Source: Seison nebaliae
Taxonomy: Eukaryota > Rotifera > Pararotatoria > Seisonacea > Seisonidae
DNA: 64,000 bases
Direction: 5' to 3'
Assembly: GCA_023231475.1 (NCBI GenBank)
Contig: JALJEE010003089.1
Coordinates: 1 to 64,000 of the forward strand
A program made the translations under genes and the position numbers. Position 1 is the stretch's first letter. Every line of letters starts with the position of its first letter. Of the stretch, positions 35,647 through 50,700 are shown piece by piece. A model generated the notes under the pieces. The model searched no databases, had not been told where the DNA came from, and was given only the letters and a program-made list of their open reading frames with translations.

Positions 35647-36443
35647 GTTATGAGAAAGAATAAAATAAAGAGAATTCTGAAAAATGAATTAACCTTTTTT
35701 TCTTTTTAGGTAATTATTTTATATCAACTCTTTGGGAAAGTTTTTCTTTTTTATTTTACAGTTTAAGAATTTGTGTTTTTTTTTTACTTCGGATTTTGTT
35801 CGTTAAATAATTTTACATGTTATTCTCTCTCCTTCTCCTTTACAAAGAACAGAATTTAACTCTCTTTTCTTTATCTTACAATAAACTTTGTTACATAAAC
35901 GTCTCCAAATCTCTATCTCCAACAATTACTCCATTATATTTTATTCTTTTACAGATTATTCAAATTGTTTTTTTTATTGTACGAGAATTAAACTTACAAA
36001 GTTAGTTAGGGGAAATTTTTGATGAAATTCTTCTAAAAATTAATGAATTATAATTTTTTTTTATTGTAAAATCAAAAGTTTTTATTTAAGCAAATTTTTC
36101 ATTTACATACGAATAGTTAGGTGATTCCTATGTGATTTTTTTTTGTTATAGAATGAATTATCAATAAACACCACATTATATGGGAAAGTAATTTTCGTAA
36201 TAGTTTTGAAATATTTCACATGTTTTTCATTTGAATTTCAGTTTTCAAAAAAAAAATTGAATTAGTTCGATGAAATCGAACAAAGCTTAAAATTAGAAAA
36301 TTGTTATAATTTAAATTTTATTAAAAAATCATTTACAAAGTAAAGATTATCAATCCTGCCATACCATGAGAAACGAGGTGATTTACAAAAGTTATATCAT
36401 TTTTGATAAGTTGGAAAAGAAGAATATTGGTGAGTGAAGAAAT
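35647..36443. other. Intergenic, T-rich
   Basis: Holds the 3' UTR of the preceding gene and the promoter of eIF2B epsilon. Many poly-T runs. No further gene seen. Confidence 0.4.
35664..35669 (+). terminator. Candidate polyadenylation signal AATAAA
   Basis: AATAAA lies 18 bp after the stop codon of the helical-protein gene, in the expected orientation. Such words are frequent by chance in DNA this AT-rich. Confidence 0.35.
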
Positions 36444-37970
36444 ATGAAAGGTTCATTGATTCGTCATTTTGATGGGAAGAAATGTCCATCACATAGAAAT
36501 GGACGAAATGTAAAGAAGAAAATTGTACAAGAACATATCGATTGTCAAGGTGTGATAATAACAGAAGATTTTGAATCGATTCATCAATTTGAATTGGATG
36601 AAGATGAATGTCTTTGTATGGGAAAATGGTCAAGAGATGGTGAGGCGAGATTGATAGATTTCGCGATGCATTTCCTTCTCTTGAATAAAGTAGGCGAAAT
36701 TATTGTAGTGATAAGTGAGGAGAAATATTATGATTATATCATGAATTATATTAAAAGTAATTATTTGGAAAGAATGAAAACTAATTTAATATTTCATTCA
36801 AATTTCTATTGCAAATCGATTGGCGACGTATTTCGCAGTCTCCAACAATCATATCTACTCCGATCCAATTTCGTTGTGCTCCAATCCAATCTTGTCTTCT
36901 CTTCTCGTAATTCGTTGAATTTCTGGAGTTTATTCAACGAACATAATTCTCGAAAGAACGAAATGACCATTGTCTATTCGGTGAATGGAGAAAGAGGAGG
37001 AAAAATGGAAAATTTCGATGAAAGAAAACCGTCGTTGACGATTTTGGAGAATAACGGGAAATTAGTGACATTATTTGATCGGAAAAAGAAGAAATTACGT
37101 CAAGAATCAAATAATTCTTTATTGAGCATAAATCCATTAGATCGAATGATAAAGAAGACAGTGGCATATTGTTATCGGAAGAATTGTCTGGAACCATTAG
37201 GAATTTATTGTTGTAACATCGCTCTGTTATCGCGTTGTCGAGATAATTTAGAAATTCAGACAATTCAAGATATTTGTCAAAATTGCATAAATCAAAATAC
37301 TGAGGATAGTATTGGTCTGGAAATTATGGATGATGGAATTGGTGATGGAAATCGAATATTTTTAGTAAATTCTATTCGTGATTTCGAAGAAGTTTATTGT
37401 GGAAATGATGAACATCTGATATTGTTGAGAACGTGTGAACGAATGAAGAAGAAACGTCTCATAATATCTGATCATTTCGATCGAGAGAAGAAGAAAGTTT
37501 GGCAGATGAAAATGATGGAAAATTTACGATACCGATATATTCATTTTCAGGAAGAGAATGACGGATTTATTCAACGATCTATTCTCTCAAATCATATGTC
37601 AATGGGACATAATTGTTTCATAAGAAATTGTTTCATTGGAAGTACTGTGAATATTGGTGAGAATTGTATCGTAAGAAATTGTCGAATTGGAAATCGTGTG
37701 ACAATTTCTGATAATTCTCGTTATGTTCTCAACGACGACGATTATTATCGATATGATTTAATGTTAATGATTAATAGGACGAATACTGATATTAATATTG
37801 ATAAATCGCAATTGACTTTTTCCCTCATTAACGTGAAGACTAACGAACGAATTCCATTGACGAAATTGAATTTAAATAAATTTTCGTCGAAAACTTTTTT
37901 GAATTCTCTCAAAGTTTCTGGTGACGAAGAAATTGACAATAAAATTATTGAAAGTGAAAGTGAGGAAGAA

Positions 37971-38007
<37 letters not shown>

Positions 38008-38690
38008 GTGAAGGTGAAAGGACATCGATGGAAAATAATGATATTTTGATTTATAAAATTAACGATTTTATCATTCAATTGAATAATCGATATGAAGTAT
38101 CAGGAATGAAAGAAATTGATGATTTGATTACAATGATTGAGGAGAGTGAGAATTTTAAAGTTGAAAATCAAAAACTCGAATTAAATTTTATAAAAAATGC
38201 TCATTATCTGATGATCGATCGAATTATCTCTCTCTTATTTTTATCAGTTCTATGTCGTACTTCACTTCCATCTGATGATTCGATTGACAATGATATCTTC
38301 TCAAAAAAATTATCATCATTCATCCCATTATTATCCGCATATATTGGAGATGGTAATGAGAAAATTGAACTGATGTTGATCGATACGATTCTTCATTTTA
38401 TTTATGACTTATCTAAACCATTCAACTTATCACCAGATACGGCGGTGAAAATGATATTCGACTTATACGATGATGACATTCTTCATGATGATATGATTAA
38501 CGAATGGTTCACCAACTTCCAATCATTGAATGAAAAGAAATTGACTGATGATAACACGAATTCAATGGTAACTTTCGAATTGATAAACTTTCCTCCAATT
38601 TCTGTTCCTAATAACTTCCTGTGTTATGTCGAAGCATTGATTGATCGTTTAAATGAATCAGATGATGATGATGATGACGAAGAAGAATGA
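36444..38690 (+). CDS. eIF2B5: Translation initiation factor eIF2B epsilon subunit, divergent
   Basis: 748 residues in one exon. eIF2B epsilon is the catalytic subunit of the exchange factor that reloads eIF2 with GTP. Order of parts: a nucleotidyltransferase-like fold (residues about 35-330; VIITEDFES and LLRSNFVVLQSNLVF correspond to the conserved core strands); a left-handed beta-helix of hexapeptides (about 375-440; GHNCFIRNCFIGSTVNIGEN); an acidic linker with a GAT-encoded Asp run (507-522); and a helical C-terminal W2 domain (about 560-740) ending in the acidic tail DDDDDDEEE. The N-terminal domain is strongly diverged: the usual P-x-x-LLPL-x-N-x-PLI segment is replaced by KWSRDGEARLIDFAMHFL. 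Since exchange activity resides in the W2 domain, this need not abolish function. eIF2B gamma is the main alternative, but it lacks the W2 domain. Confidence 0.82.
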
Positions 38691-41600
38691 TGGAATGTAA
38701 TTTCATCTATTTATTGAAATTATTGACCATATTTATGATATTATTATTTAGAGAAAAAATATAATTCGTTCAAATATTCCTAATATATTCCTCTTATTTT
38801 TTTCAAATTTTCCTCATATTGTTAATCTCTTTTTATTTTTTTCTTATAGACTAACAAAAGATTATTTAAATTAATATCATTTCCATATTATCCATTAATT
38901 TCCGTTATTATCTATAAAAATTCCACAGTTTTATATCGGTTATGATTATAAATATATAACATTCAATTTCAATTTAAATATAACAATTGGTATTCAATTT
39001 TATTAATTCAATTTTGACAGTTTTACAAACTGTTTGCCAACGATTTTTAATCGGTAATAATATCATGTAATAATGACCTAAAAATTAATTTACTTGAAGG
39101 AAATTATTTCATGAATGAACGTCTTGATTCAATAAAGTTTAATGTTATTTTTCGTTAAAAACAGTTTTAACAGTTTTAACCTTCACTTCTTCATAAGAGT
39201 TGTAAAAGACTATGCATAACGTTAATAAATGTATTAAATGATATTCGAATAAAAATTCTGATTTTACTATGGGCACGATCATTATATGATAACATCATAC
39301 GTGAAGGATTCGTTGAGGGAAGGGAAGTAAGGAGATGAACGATGTTATTTGTTGTATGAACGAAGTTAGATCGATAAGAAATGGACTGATTGTAAAGGAA
39401 GTATATGATCTTTTGAAGTTTTCTTATAAGTTTTCACTTAAATCAACGGTTATGAGACACCTGATTAACTATCTTTACAGTTGTCGACGAACAATCATAA
39501 CATATAAGGAAAGTTGTTCATGTCAGTAAGAATTTAAATTTAAATTAGATAATTTAAAATTTCGACTTTCTAATATTCTATTTTTATTAGAACTTTCTAT
39601 ATAGTGCACTCGGTCCATATATGTTAGGAGATATGTACGAAGAATAGATGTGAAATGATTTGTTTGTATTTGATGGTATGAAGATGGTAAGGGGGGAGAA
39701 CGATTAAAAGATTTTATAGTGAAAACGAACTTTTCATTTATTGGACAGCGGTTGATAGAATTGAACCGCCATAAAAATGTCGTTATTTACTACTAATGCC
39801 AAAAAAGTAAACTAGTGGTAGTGGAAAGACTGGAACGAACACCAACTATTGAAAACGCCTCAACAAATAGATTTATTTCACTTCGTCTTCCATTGTTGTC
39901 TGTAACTGGGAAATTTATTTATACTTATTACCATATTACGCCGGTTTATATGGTGAATATACATATCATCTATTATTCGTTCATGGGAGATTTGTAGAAA
40001 GAACTTTATCGCTCCAAATACAATTTTCCCTCTTGATTAATTTTAATCAACGTTTTCGTGTGTGTGAAAGTTTTGGTTAATTAGGAATGGACTGACGGAT
40101 GATAGTTTTCGTTCGAGTTATCTGACGTCTGATGACTTTAAAGAAGAATTCGGAGAGATTTTATGTTAATATCATTTCCCGATTTCCGGTAAGAATATAT
40201 TGGATTGTTTCTACGAATATGAATTATCTTCACGTTCCATCTCTAGTGAGATTTCATTCTGCTGTTTTGCATTAATCACATGTTCTCACTGTTCCGTGTT
40301 GTCCCTCATTAAACTACGATAATAAGTGGTTGGAAAGATATTTATCATTTTTCCTTTATCATATCTCATAATCAGTTCACGACAATTCATATTTTCTTCT
40401 TCCATTTTCTACCCGATGTTTATTCTCTCTATAATCTCCCTCCACTTGGCCACATCTCCTCATCACCACGACGAATAAGGTGGTAGAGCCCATTGTCTAT
40501 CGGACGATCAAGACAAAATTGATAAGTGGCGAAGAAATTTATAAAAGAAGATTTTATCTTCATCAAAAATCTATTTTCGTCAAAACTTCCACGTAAACAC
40601 ATCAATCAAACATTGATTCCCATTCCTCCTACCGAATTTCAATTTGGTTTTCTTTCTAGTCGAAATTGATGAAGCAATCCAAAAAACAAAAACATTCCTT
40701 CTCACAAAACATATTTATCAACCGATCTCCGAACAGTAATGAAGAAATGAAATTTACATTTCTTTCAACTTTCATTAGGAAACAATTTCGAAACATTTCT
40801 TCATAAAAATCTTCTCGCATTAACGAATATCCTCGTCAATCTTTTATGAAAATTCATTTTAATAAATTACAATAATTCTAATACAAATTCTATTGAATGA
40901 ATTTCATTAAGTCCATTCAAAATAATGTACAATTAAGCAGAAGAAAGAAGAAATGGGAAAAGATTATTTTTCTTTTGATGGACAGTCAATTTGTTTGATA
41001 TGAGAATAGTGGTCAGTTGGTGAAGTGGGAAAGATGTTGCTTTCCGGTTTTATCCATTTTTGACTAATGGTCTCCGATCGGTTCTAACGAAGTAAGAAGA
41101 ACGAATTGTGATTATATTGATGAAAAATTGATAAAAAGAAGTGAAAGGAGGTATAGTGTTGATTTTGATAATTATAGCGTTCTATATTTTCGAAAAACAT
41201 GTACTAGTTTGCAGATACGTTACCTAAAAACTTTAATTATTTTGATACACACCAGTTGGTTGAGTTGGAGAAAGGAATATGATCGAGACAACTCAATCGA
41301 CTCGCCACTTGTCTCATATGTAATAAAGAAACTATTTCGATAAGTTGAGACTCTAAAAAAAATATTATTGATTATTTGATTATTGATTAATCGATGTCAA
41401 TCCGATTCTCATATAAATGACACGAGAAGAAAAAAGAAATATCAATAAACTTTTCTCAATAATTCTAAATTGAGAAATGGAAAAGTTCGTTCGGAGAAGG
41501 AAAACTTTTTTAAGTTTCTTTACAAGTTGATTTGAATTTTTTTGTTTACTTCGAATGAGCATCGATAAGTTTCTCACCAGTTTCTCATTAGAAGTTCAAT

Positions 41601-44600
41601 TCGTGAATCAATAGAAGATTAAATTATAGGACATGTTTCCAGATCGTTTTAACATACGATGATCATTTTCGACGGAGTAAGACAAGATAATGATGAGAAG
41701 TGGAAGAATAATAAGCAAGTGTGGACTTTCGCCAAATTAACGTGGTGTAACTGTGAAAAATATTTTAAATTGTTTAATAAAGTAGAATGGGACAATGATG
41801 ACCACCGATTATTATGATGATTATAGATTTTGTTCAGCTCTCAATTCTCCATAGATAAAGGAAGCATAATAGAATTTTGTCTGCATCTTCTCATTTAAAC
41901 TCGATTCTTCCTAATACTCGTCATAATGGTTGGTTGAGGATAAAGTGACAATAGAAATGATTTAAATGTGAATGGTAAATATGGGATATAAGGTGGATTT
42001 TTATGGTTATTGTAAAATGTTACGAATCGCTACATCTCAATATTCATTCTTTTCTCATCATACGTAACAAACTGAGATGTCTATTCACTGTTTACCCTTT
42101 TAAAATTCTTTCCGAAAAATTTTATTTTCTTTTATCGAAATTTTTAAATTATTCACTTCTTCTTCAGTTATATTTAATTTAAATACTAATTCGATTTTGG
42201 TTGGAATGTTTCTGATCGACTTTCATTTGATCATTGTGGGAAGTGCGAATATTTTTATATTTTTATTTTCGATAATTTATTGACAATTATTATAAGTTAT
42301 TTTAAAATTCATTTCAATAGATGGATTTTCTGGAATGGTGAGATTGATTCACTGAATCAAATTTAGTTGGAATGAAATCTCCTTAGAATGATGATGAAGG
42401 AGAGATGGAATGAATTTCAGGATGTGGAGGAGAAAAAGTGGAAATCTGTCCGGATAAAGAAAATAAATCTCTCAAATCATAATTTGTTATTTTTTCTCCT
42501 TCTTCTCGTTAGTTCATTAACCAACATAATGGTTTCTCTTCTCTCACATGGATAATTATGAGAATATCCGAATCATCATTCCCATATGCAATTATACATT
42601 TCGGATTTGACCGTATCGATCTGGTCATTTTTTCTTTCCACTCTCTTCTATTTTCGTTTGATTCGTCTTCAAAATTCTCGATTGGAAATGGTGATCGATA
42701 AATTTCCATTATTTACTTATCGACTAATTGATTAAGAATGGAATGGTTCTTATTGGAGATTGTGTAGATGAATATGGGTAGAATGAGTGAATGTGTGAGT
42801 TCATTTGGAATACTGATAATGATCAAGCTATGTCCCACAAATCATTATTATTATTTTTGTCATTGTGATGATGACGATTATATCGACTTGATATTATCGA
42901 TCCCTTATTTGAGTATTTGCCATTTATGGAGGATTTGGGGATAGGAGAAATTAATAGAAAAAGTTTCATTTTCTATCGAACAAATTGTGAGTTTGGATGT
43001 TTGGTGATGAAAGGTAGAGAATTGAGATAATTCGGTAGTTCAAATCATTCAAATAGACGAGTTATATGATGAGGTAAATGACAAATAGGTGTTTCATTCA
43101 TAAATTGATAAGAAATGGATGTTTGTTCATCGTTTGTGGTGTCCTCATTCTCATCATCATGTTACACAATCGGCCAATAGAGAAAATGTTTTCAAATGGA
43201 CAGAACGTAACGTGAATTGAGAACATTTAGATATTTATCTGTAATGTGGGAGGGGGAGATGGATTATCTGGAGTTACTTATTAAATGTCTGAAAATAACC
43301 ATCGTAACAATTTGATGTTATTCTATCCCAAGTTATTTATGCGATGTTTTTTTTTATGAATATTCATCTATCAATTAAACTTTGTCATTTTTAATATTGA
43401 TCGAATAGATCGGTTCATTCATTTATCAAATGCAATGAAGCGCATGGTCACTTTTTTCGTGTTCATTGTACATTCTTTTTCATTCTTCCCAAATTGGCCA
43501 TCACCTTTCTCCCCCCTCTCCTTTCCCCCACCAATTCCCATCCATCATATTTATTCGCGCTCTTCACAGAGCAATAACGTCGTATATACAACCCAATCAT
43601 ACGAATTGAAGTGGAGACTCCCCACTTGGGAAGAATGATTATTATATGGCTGGAAACGGAGTACAAAAACCATTCCTCCCAATACCTCACAATTAAGACC
43701 GAAAAACTCCCTTCAAAAACTTAACTGACATTGATCATATTTAGTTAATTCGAAATTAGTTTATTTCTCCAACAACATTCCTTCTCTCTCGTTATCATTC
43801 ACATATATCAGAGATGAATTCGTTTAGATTAATTTAACTCTTCTCTTAATGCCTTTACGATTTTTTACTTTATTAATTTTCTTCAAATTTGAACATCCAA
43901 TTTTTTTATAATCATCATTATTAACAATTTCTCAAATCGACGAATGTTTTGGAATTGTTATCAGATTTTATATATCAATTGTTATGATAGGTCAGAAAAT
44001 TATGATATTGGAAATTCTGTTAGAGAATTGTCAAGTTGAAAGAGATTCCACCTCTTCAGTTTTAACATTTTATCAACATTAAACATGAGAGATTGTGTGT
44101 GATTTATTCGTTGTTATTTGTCGCACTTGTTGGTGTTGGTTGAAATTATATAATCATTGACCGGTCGCATCCGTCCCGGTTTTTCACCGATTTAATTTCC
44201 AAATACTTTTTTGCGTTGTCAACGAACAAACAGACACAGTTCTTCTGCTCCAATACAGTGGAATAACATACCAACTTCCTCATCTACTCACACGACGTAT
44301 TATGGGAATTATGATGGTGGAATTGTTTCTCTTATTTGTTGAGAATGATGGAATTCATCGTCATTATTCTACTAAATGATTTCAATTCTTTGTGAGAGTG
44401 AGACGAACGGGAAGTAGAATTTATTGATTGACTTTATTTATTAGAATAATTCCAGTGGATATGGATAATTGAATTGGAGAGAAAACGATTTGCTGAATTT
44501 CCATTTCTCAGACTCTTTCTTCAACAATCACCTATTTAACAGATGTCGAGTAGATGTCGGTAATTGGATGTTTAGAGAATGAGAACAGTTCTTTCAATGA

Positions 44601-44792
44601 TCTCGAAGTGAATTCGAATGTTCATTAACTCCCATGATGAAATCGAATAAGTTTCTTTTTTTTTAATTTCATCTTTCGTCATATTTTCCTCAATTCATCA
44701 TTTGTAAAACACACAAAAATTATAAAGAGGATAGAATTTAGAGTGAGGATGAATAAGGAAGTTCTCCTTATTCCGGTTTTGAAGTCGTCAGT

Positions 44793-44822
44793 ATCGTTGT
44801 CGTAGTCGTCGTCGTCGTCGTT
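44793..44822 (+). repeat. GTC microsatellite
   Basis: Imperfect CGTTGTCGTAGTC followed by pure GTC triplets, in non-coding DNA. Confidence 0.8.
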
Positions 44823-45035
44823 ACAGGTTCATTTCCGTTCTCAATGTCTTTAGGCCGATTGACGGTGGAAAAGGAAAGAACTCATTTCCATAACTTCAAA
44901 ATGAATGAGAAGAGAAAGAAGAGATTTGGTGGAACTGCATCAATTTCGTTAAATTAAATGAGAATTAATGAAATTTCCTAATTTTATTTATATTTTCCTT
45001 CAATTCTTTCTCCCAACGAAAATTACTTCTCCTTT

Positions 45036-45058
45036 TTCTTCTTCTTCTTCTTCTTCTG
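45036..45058 (+). repeat. TTC microsatellite
   Basis: Seven consecutive TTC/CTT triplets within a pyrimidine tract. Confidence 0.85.
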
Positions 45059-45409
45059 ATTATTCATTAAAACAATCGATATCTTCATCGGTAAACGACT
45101 GACTGACAGTTCCATTGTAATTGAAAAGATGTTATAATTAGAGTAGGACGTCCTTGATTGGCAAGTCATTCCATTCAGCTTCTACTACTTCACTTCGCAG
45201 TAGTTCACCAAAACGATTATGTTAATGATACGAAGGTAAAGATTCGACGGATGTAAAACCGACAATTGGAGGGGAAGTTGAGCTAATTGATTTACTTTTT
45301 GTTTGTTCCTCCAACTCTTCCTCCATCATTTCTCAGAAAATAAAACAATTACTATATTTCCTAATTTCATCATATGTTTTTTTTTGCGGTTCTCTTATCA
45401 TACCCATCT

Positions 45410-45429
45410 TGTTATTGTTGTTGTTGTTG
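45410..45429 (+). repeat. TTG microsatellite
   Basis: Six consecutive TTG triplets. Confidence 0.85.
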
Positions 45430-45883
45430 GGTAACATCAGCCGATGATCATATCCGAAATGGATTAACGTAATACAATTTTGGTGTTATAATTATATTCT
45501 ACAACTTCCGCTGATGCAAATGAGATGACATGATGTTAGAATGATGAGTTCAAAATGAAATTAAACAGGATATGTTAACCTAACCAAATTTTTTAATATT
45601 ATCATTATTTATCAAGAAAACTTTACGGTTACTAAGCATGTCTAGTCTCTTCCCATAATCCATTCGAAATGTGCTATATCTCAAAAGATGAACATTAGTC
45701 CGAGCGGACAACAAATGAATAGTGCAGTCTCGAATAGTCGATCTTCTCATCATCGGACCTCATTCAATGGAACAATTAATGACGAACAGAATAATGATTT
45801 CTATTCAATGAGTATTTATTTCAACATCCAAAGATAATTATGGTCGGAGCCGGATATTAGATTAAGGGAAGAATCACAATTGT

Positions 45884-45910
45884 ACACACACACACACTCA
45901 CACACCCACA
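45884..45910 (+). repeat. CA dinucleotide microsatellite
   Basis: ACACACACACAC with CTCACACACCCACAC interruptions. Confidence 0.8.
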
Positions 45911-47794
45911 CTCGTATAGTCTTAGGAGTTTCTTTCTTCGACGTATATCTAATAGGGAACATATGGATATTAGTTGAATGGCAGAGATGTGAAGGGGCTG
46001 ATGCGGATATAAGAGAATTGAAGGAATTATAGAGACCAAAAGAATAAGAGGAAAATGGAAGAATCGGTATGTTTGTGGTTGTGGTTCGATTTTATGCATC
46101 AATCGCGCACTTGACTCCTCATCTGTTCAGTTTTACTTCTCTTTTCTTTCATTAGACGACATGCAAATGAGGCTTGAGTGGTTATTATTATTAAGTGAAC
46201 TTCTTTCTTATTACGTGCCGTTAACTGTATTATTCGCATTTTATCGTAATTCTATCATCATCCACAACACATTCCTATTTTGTCCTACTCCTCAACCAGG
46301 TTACTAATCATTATGTTCATCATACAAATTTGTTATGTCATTCATCTTCTTCTTCTTCTTCTCACCTTCCCAAAATTATTTATCAAATTTTAACAACATT
46401 TTTCCTTCTTCTTCTTCGGCTTTTCCAGTTCTACAACTTCCATTCCAATTTACTCGTAGGCCTCCTCCAAACATAAGTGCCATTCCGAATTTAGTTCCAT
46501 TTAAAATAGAAACATTACGATTTTGTTGATCTTTAACATTACCATTCGTTGCCACATCCATCCAACGATTGACGTGTCGAAGAATATGAGAAAATAATTC
46601 AATTTATCTCTTCTCTTCATTCGATTCTTCCTCTAACTATCTTAATCAGTCTCAGCCATTTCAAGTCGCGCTAGCGAACTCAGTTAACCCACTCCCAGTA
46701 ACTATCGCTCGTCATATGTAATGGAATTGGAAGTAAATATTGATGACCTTCAACACCAATCAACCACAACGATTGTTAGCACACAAGAGGCACAATTATT
46801 CCTCATGTAATCGAAAGAATTCTATTCGAGATTATCTTCTTTGATTATATAAAGATCAAGTCCTTTCCATCCTCTAATTTTTTTCTTCCCATTCTCCCAA
46901 TTGTTCTCTCATTCTTTTTTCCTTCTCTTATTTCTCTCCCATTATCATTTCATCTAATTGAAATTATTAATTTTTTAATTTCAATTTCCAATAATTCCAC
47001 TTGCTCAATCTCTTTATTAAATACAATAAACTTACCGTTTCTGGCAGAATTCAAGTACCAATAATTTCATTATTATTCGTAAAATCATTTGATGATTATG
47101 TTACATTATCTACCAATTATTCGACATCGATCAATCTTCCAATTGCTCCCAATTTAATATCGAAAGTAGGGAATTAGTAAATTGGCAACCAAACTATTCC
47201 GTCAATTTTCCTCCTCTTCTATATCCTTTTCGTGATAATACAAAATGTTTAACAATGCCATTCCACTTCGTCGTCGTTACATTCCGATAGTGTAATCGAG
47301 TGAAAGAATGACGCCTTCCTCCCTCCATATTGGATGAACTATTGATTCGCTCTTATTTCATAATCATATCAAATATCTTATTTGATATGTCATCATATTT
47401 CTGATATTTCTCATTCGAGCCACCTTCAACAAAATCATCAATAATATCTATAAGCAGATGTGCAATATCATATCATCATCCTTCTGTATCATTCTCCTAT
47501 TCTTTTTTTATTGAAGACAGAAAAATAATTTGAATGTTCTCTCCTTTCTCTTCGTCATTTGAAAGTCTCATCAAATTTCACCAAAACGAATTCCTTTTCG
47601 TGCTAAACAACTCAATCGTGAAACTTCTCAAACTTTTTCTTACTCTAAACAATTTTTCTTCCTACTGAAAACGATTGAATAAATTTTTCATAATTTCATC
47701 CTCTCCAACAATTTTTCATTTAACTTTTTTTCATTTCATTCCAAAACAGAAAAATAATTCGTCATTCTGAAAATCATAATAATTCTCGGAATCA

Positions 47795-50700
47795 ATGAAG
47801 GTGAAAATTACAAATTTTAAATATAAACGAAAAATCATGACGACGATAATGTGTCAGTATAATCTGATGATTCTTCTACTCTTCAATTTGATTAATGTTA
47901 TATTTCCTTATCGGATCATTCATCAGAATACCCAACAAATATTGGGATCACATCAAATACGAATGAGAAGTCAATTTCCTGTCATTTTCTATTTGAGTAG
48001 GAGTGAGAAAGACGAACAAATCATTCTCCAACAACATACCATCAATAATGAAATTCGAACATTTTGTAAATTTCCTTACGAGCCAATTATCCGATCGTCA
48101 ACATCGACACCGACGAGAAATGCAACGGAATTCATGAGGAAGATTCCCATTTACCAAATGGCACATTTTTTCTGGAAAACGACTTTATATCTCCTCATTT
48201 GTTCTCATGATAATTGTCAGATGGTAAACTTGAAGAATTGTAAGAGAATGACCATTAATAATTACCATCAGCAAACGGTCAATACACATGATGGTGATGG
48301 TGATGGTGCCGATGATGAAATGAATGATGACGAGAAACCGTTTAATAAGAACCAGAAATTATTATATTATTCAGCAATTGGCAATAGTCTAACATTCTCC
48401 AATCGGAACAATCAATTAATTGGGAAATATGTGAATGTGAGAAATGTGCGATCGAATCGACTTCAATTATATAAAATAAATAATTCGAAATTTACGTTGA
48501 TTCAAATGAATGAACTTCGTCGATCGTATGAAGATTCTTATAATTCCATATATCATTCCGAAACGATTTATGATATCGATATCGAGAAACATGAGATGAA
48601 GATCAGGAAATTATCTGTCGCTCTAAAACGGATTGTTTTGAGTACAATTTATGAATTCTCTTATGAAGGTTATCGATATCGATTCGTCAATTTATGGAAA
48701 CAATCAGTTTGTAAGAATGAGGAATTCTGTTCGGCTGTTCTCATACGCAAACATGCACAATGTCCAGGAAAGAATCGTTATACGATATTAGTTCGATTGG
48801 AGTTGAAAGAGAAAATATCGTCATTGCCAATTCTCTTGACATCGGCGAAGAAAATGGAAGATAAAATTTATTTTACTTTTTTATTCACTCGAATTCATAA
48901 TAACGAATATGGTTCAGTTTTAGTGGCTGCCAATTTCATTAAAGAGATTCAGAAAATTGCAATTTCGTCACACAACTTTTCCGCATGTCGTCATCAATAT
49001 CCGGGAAATGGTGAACGATTATTACCGTCATCTAATTCTATTATTCTCTCCAATTCCCAAACGATGTCAAATGTGATTTTATCCAAATTGTCCGTCGTCC
49101 AAATGAAACGAGAGAAGGAAAAGAAGAAATTCACTTTATTATTCGTCTCGACATTAAACGGAATTGTCTTGAAATTTTCCGAGAAGTTATTAGAATTATA
49201 CGATAAAGATATTATTGGAATTCCCAAGTTTTCTGAAGATTTCTTTCTTATGTTTCCCAAAATTTACTTTTCCAATTTATATCAAATTTATTCGATCGAA
49301 CTCGATTCCTGTTCATCGAAAACTAACTGCAACAAATGTCTATATGAAAAATGTTGGTGGAATGAGAATGAGAACGAATGTCTCTCTCCATTGACGGATG
49401 TGGTTAATGTCAATCTGCAACGATCATGTAGTTGGGCGCGATTGATAACGACGAAAATCTCTTCGAATCATTTAGATCATTTCCAATTGGAATATATTGT
49501 GAGTGATGAGAAATTGAGGAATGAATCGATCGATTATTGTTCAGTGAATTTGATGGGAACGAATATTTCCATTAATTCAAGTTCAGTTGAGAAAAATATT
49601 TGTGAATTCGTTGGAATGAACAATGAGATATCGTTTATTCATCAGCCGATTATTGAAGGGAAAGTTTCGGTGAATCAATTGAATCTCAATGAGAAATTGT
49701 GGATAATCGATTGTGAGAAGTTCGTAATGTGTTACGATTGTATTAATTCATCGTCATTTTGTTCATGGAATTCGCTAAGTGGGAAATGTTCGATGAGAGA
49801 AAAGAATGAAATAGATGATGGATTATTGCATACGAGAACATGTCTCGAATGGTCGACGGAAATTTCTGAAGATTATACCGTTCTTGATGGTGACAATGTT
49901 CGTTATCTCATCAGTTTGACAGGAACGACTGATTTCTTCCATTGTGATTTATTCGAATGTTATTATCAATCGATAACATCGAATAGTGGAAATTATAAGT
50001 TCGATAAAACTTGTTTATCTTCATCGAAGACTCAAATTGAAATGAGATGTGATTCTCCTACACGATATATGAAATCAGGTGAAATCTATCGAATTCATCT
50101 CTTACAAACGTCAAATAATCAGATTGTGCATTCCAGTCAAAATACTACGTTCCGTTTGAAAACGTGCGAAGACTATAGTGATTCATGTATCCGTTGTATG
50201 TCGGAGAGAATTGGAAAAAAGATGAATTGTGTTTGGTGTAGTTCGGAGAAGAAATGTCTTCATTATCGTCGATGTCCCGTTACGGGAATATTAAAGGAAT
50301 CGTGTGACGTTCAACATATCGATTCAATAATTCCTCAATATTTCGTACGTGGTTCAATTATTGATTTGGAAATTAATGGACGAGATCTACCCATCGATTA
50401 TTCATCAATTAATCGTATCATCATTAAAGGCCGTTTATGTGAGAAGACGAACAAAAGAAAATTCATACCATATCGACGGTTTTATTGTAAATTACAGAAG
50501 GAGATACCTCGATATAAAGGAAAATCGGAAATTAAATTATTTGATGGTAAACAAATGGTGTTTCATGGTGATGAAATCGATATCGAAGAAGTCGTTCCCG
50601 TTCTCCATAATATTCAACCGAATTCTGGTATCGTTTCTGGTGGTGTCAATATCAGTTTGTATGGAAAATGGTTGAATTGTGGGAAGGAGATTGAAATCAA

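Larger units (their letters stand above)
38691..47794. other. 9.1 kb without recognisable genes, upstream of plexin
   Basis: No frame longer than about 80 codons in this stretch looks coding, and I recognise no RNA gene or transposon. It contains simple repeats (listed separately), long T/C-rich tracts at 46.3-47.7 kb, and many ATCATC/GATGAT words. The length is unusual for this otherwise gene-dense window. It lies directly 5' of the plexin gene, so regulatory sequence and untranslated first exons of plexin are a reasonable expectation, but none can be pinpointed. Confidence 0.5.
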
